Below, piece by piece: positions 12,546 to 24,330 of a stretch of 64,000 nucleotides of DNA. This stretch comes from Populus alba (lineage: Eukaryota > Streptophyta > Magnoliopsida > Malpighiales > Salicaceae): contig NC_133297.1 in assembly GCF_005239225.2 (NCBI RefSeq), positions 4,472,392 to 4,536,391 on the forward strand, written 5' to 3'. The notes below the pieces were generated by a model. The model was not told the origin of the DNA. It made no database searches and saw only the letters and a list, made by a program, of their open reading frames with translations. The position numbers and the translations under genes were made by a program. How positions within the stretch are numbered: position 1 is the stretch's first letter; each line of letters starts with the position of its first letter.

Positions 12546-13480
12546 ACTGCAATATCTTCAAAGTGTAATATTTTATCAAAATGTTTTCATCATATTCGAT
12601 TTCAACATTTAATTATATTTTGGATGTTAATTGCCCAATTCATCTAAAATTTAAGCCTATTTTGTAGACAATTTAGTCTACCCAACAAATATAAGGAACA
12701 TTTTTTTATGCCATTGGATTTCACTAGTAAGATTTCATTCTGTGGAGCAAAATAACGGTCTCATTTTGAGGGAAATAAAGTATTAAATTCCTCCGCATCG
12801 AATGAAATCGAAAGAAAGAATATTTCAACTGCGCCATAACCATCGGATGATTTCAATTTATTAATGCCACCACTGGGTTCACCAGCTAATGATTCTCCAA
12901 CAGCGAGAAATTACAATAAAAGGGGAATAAAAACATGAAAGCGAAGCCAATAATTGCTAGGTCCTCTGAATTATTATCATGAAAAGGCCCACTAAATTAT
13001 TTTGGCCTACCTAAAATTATTAGTCTTAATTTAATTTAATTGCTTGTTCAGAATTATCATTTTCCTTGTATGTAATTCAGGAAATAATTGAAAATATTTC
13101 TTTAATATACTTTGAATGTAACAGAAGCAAACCAAACTCACAAGCATGAACAGCAAAATGTTCTTGGATTCATTAATTTTCTCAAAATTTTTATGGAGAA
13201 AGGGGAGAAAAAGAAGAGCAGAGCGATCGTTTCAAAGTAATACAATTAACCCTTAACTTCTTAACCCTTATAAACATTAACCCCGAAACAAAAGCAAAAA
13301 TCCATGGTAGGTCTGGCCCTGGCCTCGTCTCCAAATTACAGCCACCCCCACCACACCTTTACAGATCAAGATTGACATATAAGTTCCCACAATTTTTTTT
13401 GTGTTTTTTTTCTTAACTGGGACTTAAATCTCAAAATTGGATATTTAATTTGCTTTTATATAAAATCTTCTGTTCGCTTG
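12546..13480. other. Spacer between the MULE remnant and the FLZ gene
   Basis: AT-rich, no coding signal. The right part, from about 13,200, probably contains the FLZ 3' UTR, since that gene is on the minus strand and ends at 13,481. The left part may contain the right arm of the MULE. Confidence 0.35.
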
Positions 13481-13961
13481 TTAAGCAACAGCAACTGTGC
13501 CCGTCCGCACATCTTTGTTAGGGGTAGAATCCTTGGGATCTGATTTTCTGATAGATCTAGAAGAGGAGGATGACATTTTCCAGCTCTTCTTCTCCGTAGA
13601 TTGATCTATCTCTATTTGTTCTTGCCTGCACTCCTTGCTACAGAATGGGGTGTTCCCTCTGCATAACAATTTTCAATCCCCGTCAGCAAAACAAGATCAA
13701 TAATCATAAGCCCTACCCATACATATAATACAACTCTTTACGATTCGAGTCCATATGATGCAAAAACAGTTCACATGTTATCTTACCACTCGCAATTCTT
13801 CTTACAATTTCAAGAACCCATTAGAGAGAAGGGAGTGGAATTATAAAAACTAACCTGTACATGTAGATGTCGGAGTTGCGACCGAGGGTTTTCCGGCAGA
13901 GAAAACAAGCTTCAAGAAAGTGAGGCTTGTGGGAATCCAGGCAGCCACTGTAGTAAGACAT
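13481..13961 (-). CDS. FCS-like zinc finger (FLZ/DUF581) protein
   Basis: Two exons, 13855-13961 and 13481-13658, joined by a GT-AG intron, give 94 residues. The FLZ domain covers about residues 15-55. It starts [20 protein letters not shown] with C19 and C22, and the second pair lies in [11 protein letters not shown] (C42, C46). A Ser/Lys-rich tail follows. FLZ proteins bind SnRK1 kinase subunits and act as plant-specific adaptors in energy and stress signalling; this short form is nearly only the domain plus a tail. The intron falls between the two cysteine pairs, as is usual for the family. The position between a PBL19-like kinase and ATP synthase delta' resembles Arabidopsis chromosome 5, from memory. 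Confidence 0.9.
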
Positions 13962-14110
13962 GATTGACTTCTAACTTCAAAGAAGAAACCCAAAAGAGTT
14001 TTTTCAACCTCGAGGGTAGCAGTGAAAGTAGAGGAAAAAGCGAGGATGGAGGAAAGCCGTAAGCTCTAAGCAAGAAGAGAGGAGGAGAACGCTAAGTGGG
14101 AGCTTGGCAA

Positions 14111-14120
14111 TTTATATAGA
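14111..14120 (-). promoter_or_regulatory. TATA box for the FLZ gene
   Basis: Read on the minus strand, the site is TCTATATAAA, about 150 bases upstream of the FLZ ATG, with a purine/pyrimidine-rich leader in between. Position and sequence fit a plant core promoter. Confidence 0.5.
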
Positions 14121-14990
14121 AAAAGACAGGGAGTGGACTTGGTGGGATCTAGTGCACGCAGGAGTAATGTATTATTGTGGTCTGTTACTTTATTACAACC
14201 TAGGTGAATTTTGATTGGTCTAAAATAGACTAGGTGTGCTGTTCATTTTTTGTAGTTTGTTTACGGTAAAGTAAATATCTTACATTGGTTTTAAAAACCA
14301 GCGGCTGATTTCCTGAATCCCTGCTGCGGTGGTGATATTGAATCCGCTACTGCTAGTCACGGTGCATGTATCTTTCTTGAAAGACACTTTTGCTATAATA
14401 ATGATTCTGTTTTCAGTTTTTAAACATTTGGTACCTAATCTCTATGTATTTCTCAATACAACCACTAATGGTGATATATTTATTTTCATCCCAAATATAC
14501 ACAATAACATTCAAAGGAGTCCTCGCAGACAGGAGAGGTTGGGAGTTAATGATATATATATATATATATATATTAAATGTATGAACAACATATTCTTCTT
14601 CCATGAATCTTTTGAATCATGCAATAAATGATAAACAAATTATTATTTTTTTATTATTTCGAGTTTAAATTAAAAAAAAAACATGTATAAAAAAAGAAAT
14701 TTTTAAAAACACCTATTTAAAAATATAAAAAAATTATTTTGATCATTACATACAAAGGACTAAAACCTTATTAGAGAATTTTCTACCCGTTAAAACTTAA
14801 ATCCGGAAAACTATTAGGGTATGAAAGCATAATTTCATCATTCTCATAGGACTATATTGTAATACATTTTGCGTGCACTTCTCATGATTTCTCTAGACAA
14901 ACCGGGGACCACATGCATTACACAAGTCGTTCTCTTCCACCAAGGACTTGAGTGTTAGTAGGCCCCACAGTCCAATAATGAATAAACAAC
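14121..14990. other. FLZ upstream region and AT-rich spacer
   Basis: Distal promoter region of FLZ followed by AT-rich DNA with a TA microsatellite (14,552-14,572). No coding signal was seen. Confidence 0.4.
14552..14572. repeat. (TA)n microsatellite
   Basis: About ten uninterrupted TA units. Likely length-variable. Confidence 0.85.
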
Positions 14991-14999
14991 AATAAAGTT

Positions 15000-15240
15000 A
15001 ACTGGGAGCTGCGTAGACACCGGCCCCACAAGAAACCAACAAATGGTAAAAGGGCCCCACCTGGACGCAACATCCAATTGGCTCGACTTCCTAGGGTCCA
15101 TGTATTTCGGGCCCACAGCAGCTGCCCGTGTGCAACGGGCAGTTGCCTCCCTGACGTTACTCTGTACACGTGCGCGCTGTATGTGTATCCAGCGCAGCAC
15201 ATATCATAGTTCACTATGGTACGTGGCACGTTATTATAAA
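15000..15240 (+). promoter_or_regulatory. GC-richer promoter-like island with ACGT elements
   Basis: This stretch is clearly richer in G+C than its surroundings. It contains a TGACG core (15,152-15,156), a G-box-like ACACGTGCG (about 15,166-15,174), an ABRE-type ACGTGGC (15,221-15,227) and, directly after, a TATA-like ATTATAAAA (about 15,232-15,240). The arrangement resembles a stress- or ABA-responsive promoter reading rightwards. No recognised gene follows except a 34-codon frame at 15,302. Confidence 0.35.
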
Positions 15241-15301
15241 AAGAAAGTTGCCTTCTTTGTATGCTCTCAAGGTCATCTAAATCAACGGTGAAGATTGTGC
15301 C

Positions 15302-15406
15302 ATGATAGAGGCTCCATTATTGAGGGGTGGTGCCACTTTGGGTTTCCCTGCAAGTCGGAGCAAGAACATGGGCTGTATTAAAATGACTGGTGAGGTTGTG
15401 ATCTAG
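15302..15406 (+). CDS. Possible small ORF after the promoter-like island
   Basis: A 34-codon ATG-to-TAG frame starts about 65 bases after the TATA-like site. It begins MIEAPLLRGG and has a basic middle. A potential splice donor (CTG/GTGAGG) lies near its end, so it could instead be a first exon. I recognise no family. Support is only its position; it may be untranslated RNA or chance. Confidence 0.15.
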   Translation: MIEAPLLRGGATLGFPASRSKNMGCIKMTGEVVI

Positions 15407-17419
15407 AAAGGGTGAGTTTATGTGTTCTTGGATTGGTTTCTCAATTATTGTGATGGTTTTGTGTGTGTATTTTAATATTTCTCAAGTGGAATTTCTTAAA
15501 AGAATAATTCAATTTGGACATGTGGTGTTTGCTTATCAAAGTTTAGAAAGGTGAGGAATACATGAGTGCGGAAAGTTGATAATATTTTAATTGTTATTGT
15601 AGTTTAAAACTAATAATTTTAAGCTTAGCCTAATTCAATTTAAGATTCGTGGTTAAAAATAGATTTATATTATACATTTTGAAAGAATTAATCTATATCA
15701 ATATTAATATTAAAATGATATTATTTTAATTTTTATAAAAAACCTTAAAAAAATATTTTCTTGAATAATATTTTTTAAAAGTAGATCTAATATCAACTCG
15801 GTTATAAAATTACTTGTCATATTAATTTGATTAAACTAAATTAAATTTTAAGTTTATTTTTTTAATCGGTGGGCAAGTTTAATAATTATAACAAAAATTA
15901 GATGATTAATTTTTTTACAGTAATAAAAAAAAAATAGCAAATACAACAATAATTGACCCTCCTTTTCAGATTAACAGTGTAGATATACCAAGGGTGTGTT
16001 TTAAATGTAGAGTGATTGGAAGTAAGGTGAATGTGTAAAAAAAATAAATGTAATTTGATCATTTTTAATTTAATTGTACTTTCAAACTATTTAATGTCAT
16101 TTTTACTGCCCAGTACGCATGAACTTTTTTTATATCATTAAAATCAATTATGATGAAAGAATTAACAGAATCCTTTGAATTAAGAGGTTTTTTTTTTTTA
16201 TATTATCTCATGTTGGAGTTTTGCGATTACTAATATAATAATTATTAAAAATTTATATAGTTATTAATTATATATTTATAAAATTAGTCAACATATACAC
16301 ATAAGCTAATCATATATTTATATTAATAATAAAAGGAATAACAAAATCCTTCTAGATGATGGTTTTTGAACTTTGAATCAGTGACTCATGATCTTGTCAA
16401 TGACTACAATAGTTTTTGTACGGATTTAATAATTCAGCGAGTATATCTGGCTAAAATAATGAAAAAATTATTATACTTGGACATGTCATGTACACTTATC
16501 AAGGGGAGACATGTGAGGAAAATTTAAGTTTGAATTAATGGATGATTGGTAAGTATGACCAATAAGTTAAATTGAGAATTTATATTTCATTTATTATACT
16601 ACACGAGAAAAAAAAAATCAAACATTGAGAACCTATAAGGAAATATCAAGGAAGAACATGAAGCAGTAGGTAATGAAAACAAGGAGAAAATGAAGATTTA
16701 AAAAAATTTAACAAGACAATTTACAACTTCATACTCTTGAAATTATACGAAGTATGCGTAAACTAATTCGAATAACTACATTAATAATAATAAAAAATTT
16801 AAATATAATTATTAAATCTAAATTCTAATCTAGATCAATTTAAAAATTAATTTTAATAATATTTTAATAAAAAAAATAAAAATATATTATTTGATGTAAC
16901 ACAATTGACCTGATCATTCTTAACCATGTTAAGACACTAGTTGATTTTTTTATTTAAAAAACATTGTTTGAACATAAAAAAATTAAAATGATACATTAAC
17001 CTAAGTTACCAGCGAGATGACAAGAGTCATAGGACGGCCAGGTTCCACGAAACATGTTTTTAAAAGCCATCCTCGCCCACAGACAAGTTCTGATGAAATG
17101 GGCATGCATCTACATTCTATATAACCCATCATGGATTCAATATTCTGACAGGAAAAATTAATGGTATGAGGGTTCTAATTTAAAGATAGAAAAAAAAATA
17201 AAAAATAAAAATAAACGAGTGTGGTCAAGGTTTTGATCTGGGGTGGTTGAGTTCGCATGTGATTATTAGATTGGATGTCAATTACTATATGATTTATTTC
17301 TAGCGAATCTCAACAACATGTGTGTTGAATTTGTCTAGGAAATTAAACAATTAATTCAATCTTTACATGTTGTATTTTTTTTTTTTTTTTTTTGTTGGAA
17401 GCTCCGAACTACATGTCAT

Positions 17420-18230
17420 GATAAAGTGAGTCTTGTGACATCATCGCTTTAACTTATTAATCAAATTTATTCGGCTTAATTTATTTTAATTTTTTTAAAA
17501 AAATAAAACAATGTTATTTTAAATACTTTTTAAAAAATTAAATTGAATTTATTTGATTAATTAAATTGTGAATTGATCTATTAGATTATTTTTTTTTATA
17601 TCCCAGCCCAAGAGTTAAGTTTATTAAATTTTGAATCGATTCTTCAAAACAAATTGAGTTTAATAATTATATTTGGAGACTATTTCCTTGTTTGCATCTA
17701 CAAATATGTTCTCTTCCGAATCAAACATAAAAACATTTATATGTTTTTTCATAGAAAAAAATCCACCATAGGCATATGAATTAGTTTTTTATATATATGT
17801 TTTGAATTATTTTAATACATTGATTTTAAAATTAATTTTTAAAAAATAAAAAAAATTATTTTTATGCATTTCAGTATGAAAACATTTTAAAAAGCAATTG
17901 TAACCACACTCCTAAACAAATATGAGATATGTCTTGTGACATCATGGATTTAACTTATTAATCAAATTTATTTTAATTTTTTAAAGAAAATAAAGTAATG
18001 TTATTTTACATATTTTTTAAAAAAATTAAATTTATTTAATTAATTAAATCATGAATTAATCTACTAGGTTAATTTTTTTTATATCGCAGTCTAGGTTAAG
18101 AGACAAGTTTGCCAAACTAGATGAAGTTTAATAATCATCCGTTATTGTAACACTATTTCCTTGTTTGCATTAAATATGTCTTCTTCCAAATCAAACATAA
18201 AAATGTTTATATGTTTTTTATATGTGCCGA
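17420..18230. repeat. Direct duplication of about 310 bp
   Basis: The unit 17,420-17,750 and the unit 17,925-18,230 share the same ordered landmarks: CTTGTGACATCAT, TTTAACTTATTAATCAAATTTATT, CTATTTCCTTGTTTGCAT, and TCAAACATAAAAA followed by TTTATATGTTTTTT. They are diverged by substitutions and small indels. The spacer holds a partial MITE-like element. Confidence 0.75.
17796..17918 (-). repeat. Partial MITE-like element (family M)
   Basis: Reverse-orientation copy. Its right end reads AACCACACTCC, the complement of the GGAGTGTGGTT start seen in the full copies; the core is T/A-rich with a TGCATTTC motif. It lies between the two units of the local duplication. Confidence 0.45.
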
Positions 18231-19913
18231 AAAGGAAGAAATAAAAAAGTTAGATATGCTTGTAAGTGCTTAATAGAAAAATAAATAAGAAAGATAAAGG
18301 TGATCATAATCTTTTATTTTCAATATACTACATTAAATTTTATTGCATTTCATCAGCATATCTAGCTTATATCAGACCCAAAGCACTATTAACTTGTTAA
18401 ATAAGTACCTCCGATGAATCGATGCCACGTCAATGTGTTCGAATCATTCTCTATGGACCACATTGACATGGAAAAGGAGCTGGCAGAAAGCCACCTTGCC
18501 ATTGTTATTATCTTCTCATTGCTTTTGGGCCTCGCTAAAATTTGTGTAATCGCGAATTGGAAAAAAAAAAAAAAGCAAGTTAAAAAAATATATGTAAAGT
18601 ATAGTCTTTTTTTAATCAAAGTTTAAAAAGAGAGTTTCTAGTATAATCCAATTAAAACTATAGTGTATGTAATTAATCAAATATTTTTAAAATTATAATT
18701 AGTATAAAATACAGCACACAACACCATAAAAATCAACCTTAATCGTAAACTCTAGACAATAATTAATAATAATTGCTTGTATTTATCGGTAAAGGTCTGA
18801 TTCATCCTGATAAATCTTAATGTATTAGTCATTTATATTACCATTCTTATAATAATAATAAAAAAAAAAAGATCAAATAAAATTCTTTTTTTTCTCCTGA
18901 AATCATAGGATAAATTACAAGAATCGTTTTCATACATCATTACACTAGAGGGATCATTTATAAATTTAAAAATATGGTATAAAAAATGTCTATATTTTTT
19001 AGAAAAAAGTATAAAATCCTATTTGTGTACCCGAATCGTCCTTACACTAGAGGGGTGTTTTGGATATAAAAAATTTGTAATATTTTTTTAATTTGGACGG
19101 CCAATATAATTACACAATATCCAAGGAGGTGATTGTTACCCTTTCCTTACTTGTCGAGAGGCAGCACTTAAATAAGTTCTGTCCGTGATTTTATTTATTT
19201 TTGAAGAGGCTCCTGCGATGACTCGAGACCAAGTCAATATTGCTTTTGTATTTATTTTCCTTTAATTGACGGACAAAAAGCTCCATATCATGCCGTGGCC
19301 CACGTGAAGGTTGCTTTTTTGCGTCTCTTTTTCTCTAATTCGTCGGCTTTTTTAATATAAGAAGTTTTCAGTTGAAAAGTGCATGGAAGCATCACTTACC
19401 GGCTTACCGGCTTTTTATCACGGGCACAAGAAGACCTCTCATGTTGATACTTCCTCATGAAGATATGAAGCCCACGAAAAGCATCACTAATTTTTTTATA
19501 AAAAAAAATCAATTTTTTAAGAAACACCGCATCTCGAAACGGTCACTTTTAGAAGCAAAAGCAAGTTCTTCGCCGGAAGTTATTTATGCTCACTGAAACA
19601 TGAAGGGGTAGAGTGATGAGCCAAACCTGCCTGACTTGTAAGCAAAACAAGGCCAAGGAGGCCATTAACTTCACCTCTTAATGCAAGTCTTCTACTACTG
19701 AACCAATGCTGTTCAACTCTTTGAGCACCAGATAAATCAATTCACGTATTATTCACCAATTTCCCATTCAGCTAATAAGTAGAGAAATAAAAGGGTTGAA
19801 AAGCAATGTTAAGCTTGAGGTGATGATTTTGCACGTCAATAAGCCAGACTTTAAAAAGAAAACATGCAGCAAGACTAAATCAAGGGGCTCGTTGAAGGAC
19901 CGCAAACATAAAA

Positions 19914-22900
19914 CTAGCCTGTGAGAGCAGCATTGAGAGCACTATGCACATCAACTCCAATTTGAGCTTCAGCTTTCTCGAGGTCAGTAGAGGCCGAGCT
20001 TAGCTTCTGGGTGAACTCTGCAAGACCCTTCTGAACTAGGCCGGAGTCAATTTGATCAAGGGGCGCGGCCTCAACAGCAACTATATCAGCAATCGAGTTG
20101 GCATGGATGAATGCAAAGCCACTGCTAACAAAATATTTCTTCACTTCATTTCCTTCAAGTACTGATAGTACCCCAGGTTTCAGTTCTGTAATTGTTGATA
20201 CATGTCCTGGAAGAACACCCATCTGCCCAGTTGATGCTGGAATTATGACCATGTCGACCTGAACAAAGATGTCAAGGCAAGTAAGAATTCTGATGGCCAG
20301 GAATGTTCATTTAGTTACCTGATTTCAGCCAAGGACAATAGCCTATCAATATTTTTCATCCTCTCATGCTCAGGCTTTTGAAAATACCCATGGTGGAATC
20401 TACACATTGCGCAACCATGTAAGCATACCAAAATCAGGCCGGTGTTTTTTTTTTTTTTTTTTGTGGTGGACAGCAGGACAGTTCTATTTTTCTAGGTACT
20501 TTGTAAACAGCATCTCAAACATGGAACAGGTAACCAAGGGGTGCAATAAGAAACCGATACTCCATGGCAGCATTCATTTTCTAGCCAACTTTTCAGACAG
20601 TTAACAATTCCCTCTTCTGCAACAAATACCTTTGTGTACTCTTAACTTAGCCAGAAAAGGAAAGGATCCCCTACAGCTAAAAGATGTGGCATAGTGTAGC
20701 TATAATAGCAAATAAGAGATGGTCCTATGCAGCAGAGTTGAGTACCCTTTTAGTTTGCAGCTCAGAGAGGTTATCACCCTCCCCTCTGTCTGTGTGTGCA
20801 TGGCAAAAACAAGAAAAATGCTTTAATAAAGTTGCTCCTGTGGTCCTACCCATTGAACCAAGTTCAAATTTCAAATTCTCTGTCAAATAAAGGATCAGAT
20901 AACCAGCTCTTTTCCTCACTAACAGAAAGAATAATTCCTGACAAGGCTAGGGTTGGAAACGGGGTATTTCCCCACCCATTATTGGAATAGGAGCAAGGCA
21001 GAGTCCTACTTTTCGAATATTACCATATCTTTATCTGCTATTCAAGGTCAGATGGAAGAATCCAAAAACTAGAAGGCATGTCTTTCAGAGCTGAAGGAAA
21101 AGCACAATCTATCATGAACAGGAAATGATCTCCAAACATACTTAAGCTGCAATTTTAGTTTTCAAATTTTGAAAACAAATTAAAATTCAAGCACTCTTTT
21201 ACCGCTAAGATATAATCTTGGTTGTTTAAAAAAGGAGCAAAAAATAGAAATTATTTATCAATTTGAACTCTATTAAATTTGTCAGGTTTTCAATCTATGA
21301 GGGTGTTTTGGGAGTGTGGTAGCGGTTGTTTTTCAAAGTTTTTTTCACTCGGAAATGCATCAAAATAATAATATTTTTTTTTATTTTTAAAATTCATTTT
21401 TGACATCAGCACATCAAAACGATCTAAAAACATTAAAAAATGATTTTAAGCAAAAAAAAATTTTGGGAAACATGGTTTCTACCATGTTCCCAAATGAGCC
21501 CTGTGTGCAAAAGGAGCTGGAATAAAACAATCATGGAAGAGGAGTGAAAAGGAGCTCCATAACACCTAGGATTAAAAAGGCAAAAAGCACACTCAAAGAA
21601 ATGATGACAATAATGGCAAGGAGATAAATTAAGATCTAAGGATGACAGGCTTCCTCGCAGCAAAAAAGAAATTCGCACAACAAAGTATTATTTTTTGTAG
21701 GTTCCCAGCAGTGCAATTATAAGCTACAAGAAGAGAAGAGAAGATAAATGCATGCATTAAGCTTGGGAGGCATAAGCTGATGTTCAATGAAAAAGAAAAT
21801 TGCGTTAACTGACCATAAATATTCAAGTGACAAAAATGGGTGGAGCAGCAACATGATCGAAACATGCCAAAAATTCCTGCAAAAACATGTATGTTTGTTT
21901 GGGAGTGTGGTTGCGGTTGCTTTTCAAAGTGTTTTTTGAGCTGAAATGCATCAAAATGATGTTTTTTTATTTTTTTTTAAATTATTTTTGAGATCAACAC
22001 ATCAAAACGATCTAAAACACATATAAAAAAAAAAAACTTTTTAGCAAAAAAAAAAAAGAATTTTTGTGGAATGCCGTGCAAACGTTCTCAAAGTATGCAC
22101 TTGCTTGGATTTTATTCAGAGTTCAGTCAGAAAAATGCACAATTAATTTACCAGTTTTGGTTGTAAACAAAGATTGGAGATCCTAGGAAGATTTAATAGG
22201 TTATGTAGCTTCAAATCAATCTTCAATGCTTCAAGACAAAACAAACTAAAAAATGAGATCAAAGCAAATACAGAAGTGTAAATCACGTGGCCTAGATTCA
22301 TGTGCTTGGGCCACAAAGTGTCCAGATAGCATGAAGTAATAGTCATTTAGTAAGCTTGGAGAATGAAGCAACTGGTCCAAACCAGTTCTTCAACAGTTTG
22401 TTTCAAGGCTGATAGAAACACACAATAACCTGGCTAGGCATACCAACCAACAATCATTCTGTTTCTTAAGAATGAAAATATTTATTGTTGAGAGTAATCA
22501 TTAAAGACGCATCGTCAAGCCTGTTCAAACAATCACAAAATACATTTTCAAGACCAAAGGAGCTCTCCTAAGTCATGAGATGATATACATGAAAATACTA
22601 GTTTTCAGACTTTATAAACTGTGGAACATCAGAGATATATCCTTTTCGTGAACTTCTATTGTTGTGTGCAATGTTCCTATCAATTTCAGTTTCAATCCAA
22701 TCATTATGGCATGGTTCCACTTTTTCAGACATGATAAATAGCAGGATCATTGGCATACCTCTCCCTAAGACATGATCAGCACAAACAGGATGTGAAACAC
22801 TAGTGAATCTTGTTAGAATTGATTCTAGGGTGTAACTAAGCTGCAGATGTAATATATCCCATCTTCAACCCAAGGATATATCAGCAACGATCAGCAAAAG

Positions 22901-23710
22901 CAAGAATTTCACAATGCTAAAAGAAATCTTGCAAACCATTGATATCTTAAAAAACAAAATGCACACTCTGCAAGTCCCTAGAGCCATACGAATCTCAGCC
23001 TACTGTATTTTACACCTACACAATGCACTGGTATAAAATCTAGAACAAACGCTAATCCCCAGTTAACTTATTTTTATAAAAAATATTGACTCGATTTACT
23101 TCAGTTACTTAGTAGAATGCTTCGAATCATATCGAGATCCAAACAACCAGCAAAATGGGCAATTTCCAAAACCAAAAATGCAGACTCCACCACATAACCA
23201 CAAATTCCAAAATGCATCAAATTCACTAGATTTATCAAGAAATTAAGCAAGAGGCATGCATCTTTAAGCCCGGGTAAGGGGAAAAAACACCTTATTTTAT
23301 CATCAACTCTCAATCACTGCAATATAGAAAAATTGCTTCGGATCACATCAAAATCCAACCAGGCACGAATTCCAAAATACGTCAAAATCACCAAATTTAT
23401 CAACAAACAAACAAACAAAAAGCACACATTTTTAACCCCGGATGGAAAAAATACGCACCTCTTTACCAGAAATCTCAGAAGCATAAGGAAGTACGAAGTT
23501 GACAGTGAGCTTAGAAGGGATAGCAGAAGGAGTAGGAAGCCGAGGTTGCATGAAAGAAAGTGGAGTCTTTGGTGGGTCCAAGTTTGGTGCCACTTTTTTC
23601 CACGCCTCAGCAAATGTTGAGTCAATGGTTTGTGCTGCTGGGAGACCAGTGGAGAAGAGTCGAACCCGAATGGTTCGGGCTAAGATTCCGGTGGTGGCTC
23701 GGCGAAACAT
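19914..23710 (-). CDS. ATP synthase subunit delta', mitochondrial
   Basis: Two exons, 23459-23710 (84 codons) and 19914-20258 (114 codons plus stop), flank a 3.2-kb GT-AG intron and give 198 residues. The N-terminus [19 protein letters not shown] is a basic amphipathic mitochondrial presequence. The mature part starts the bacterial-epsilon-type beta sandwich ([12 protein letters not shown]), continues [19 protein letters not shown] and ends with a two-helix C-terminal domain ([12 protein letters not shown] onward). This subunit belongs to the F1 central stalk and couples rotor turning to ATP synthesis in the inner membrane. The plant name is delta'; it corresponds to bacterial epsilon. Length matches the family (about 200). 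The unusually large intron carries two MITE-like elements. Confidence 0.95.
21304..21496 (+). repeat. MITE-like element, family M, copy with inverted ends
   Basis: Starts TTTTGGGAGTGTGG and ends CCATGTTCCCAAAT, an imperfect inverted pair. Inside are GCGGTTG, GAAATGCATCAAAATAAT and GACATCAGCACATCAAAACG, shared with other copies. It lies in the ATP synthase intron. Confidence 0.75.
21896..22090 (+). repeat. MITE-like element, family M
   Basis: Starts TGTTTGGGAGTGTGGTTGCG and contains GAAATGCATCAAAATGAT and ATCAACACATCAAAACG; ends near AACGTTCTCAAA. Same orientation as the copy 400 bases to its left, in the same intron. Confidence 0.78.
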
Positions 23711-23844
23711 GGTTGCTGTTCTTGAAGGGTCGCTCGGCTATTGCAAGGTCGGAGTTGAGGGGTGGTGGGGTGGTGTTTTGGTGGGGTTGCAGTGGAAATG
23801 AGAGACGGGGTGATGGGGGTAAATTACGGGCTCGGGGTGTTTTT

Positions 23845-23850
23845 GGGCCT
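23845..23850. promoter_or_regulatory. Site II element (TGGGCC)
   Basis: A TGGGCC core lies about 135 bases upstream of the delta' ATG. TGGGCC/T site II elements are typical of plant promoters for mitochondrial respiratory and ribosomal protein genes, and are bound by TCP factors. Confidence 0.4.
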
Positions 23851-24146
23851 GTTTGGTTTTGTTAATGAGGTAACATTCGTTCGTCGTGGAATGTTTGCAT
23901 AAAAAATACAATTACAATTTACAACAAATATACTAAAATAATTTACAACTAATATACTAAAATGGAAGGCAGAATTAAAACACCTTGTAGGAATACTGTA
24001 GCTCCACGTTCATTGTCTCTCTTTATTAGATAATACGGTTTAAAAACATGCTTACAAGAAGGGTACTAAAGGAATTTTCGCATGCCTTATTTATCCTTAT
24101 AAAAACAAAATTATATCTTAACCGCATGGTAAAAAGATTTAAGGCA

Positions 24147-24330
24147 TATTTGGATTTTGGCAGCGATATGTTTCAAAATGCTTTTTCGCTTAGATATACA
24201 TTAAAATAAATTTTTATTTATTTTTTAAAAATTATTTTTGACATCAGCACATCAAAACAATATAAAAACATTGAAAAAAATCATTTTAAACAAAAAAAAT
24301 ATCAAAATTTTTGAGAACGCAGTTTTAACA
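24147..24330 (+). repeat. MITE-like element, family M
   Basis: Begins ATTTGGATTTTGGCAGCG, contains GACATCAGCACATCAAAACA and ends near GAGAACGCAGTTTTAAC. More diverged at the left end than the intron copies. Confidence 0.65.

Larger units (their letters stand above)
15407..19913. other. Long AT-rich intergenic region
   Basis: Very AT-rich with no coding signal. It contains a local duplication (17,420-17,750 and 17,925-18,230), a partial MITE-like element (about 17,796-17,918), several poly-A/T runs, and a repeated TACACTAGAGGG motif near 18,943 and 19,051. A CCCACGTGAA G-box lies near 19,300 in DNA of less extreme composition. The last few hundred bases include the 3' UTR of the minus-strand ATP synthase gene. 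Confidence 0.4.

Noticed and set aside
23333..23865. Several plus-strand frames overlapping ATP synthase delta' exon 1
   Set aside because: They are antisense shadows of the presequence-encoding exon, which is clearly coding on the minus strand.
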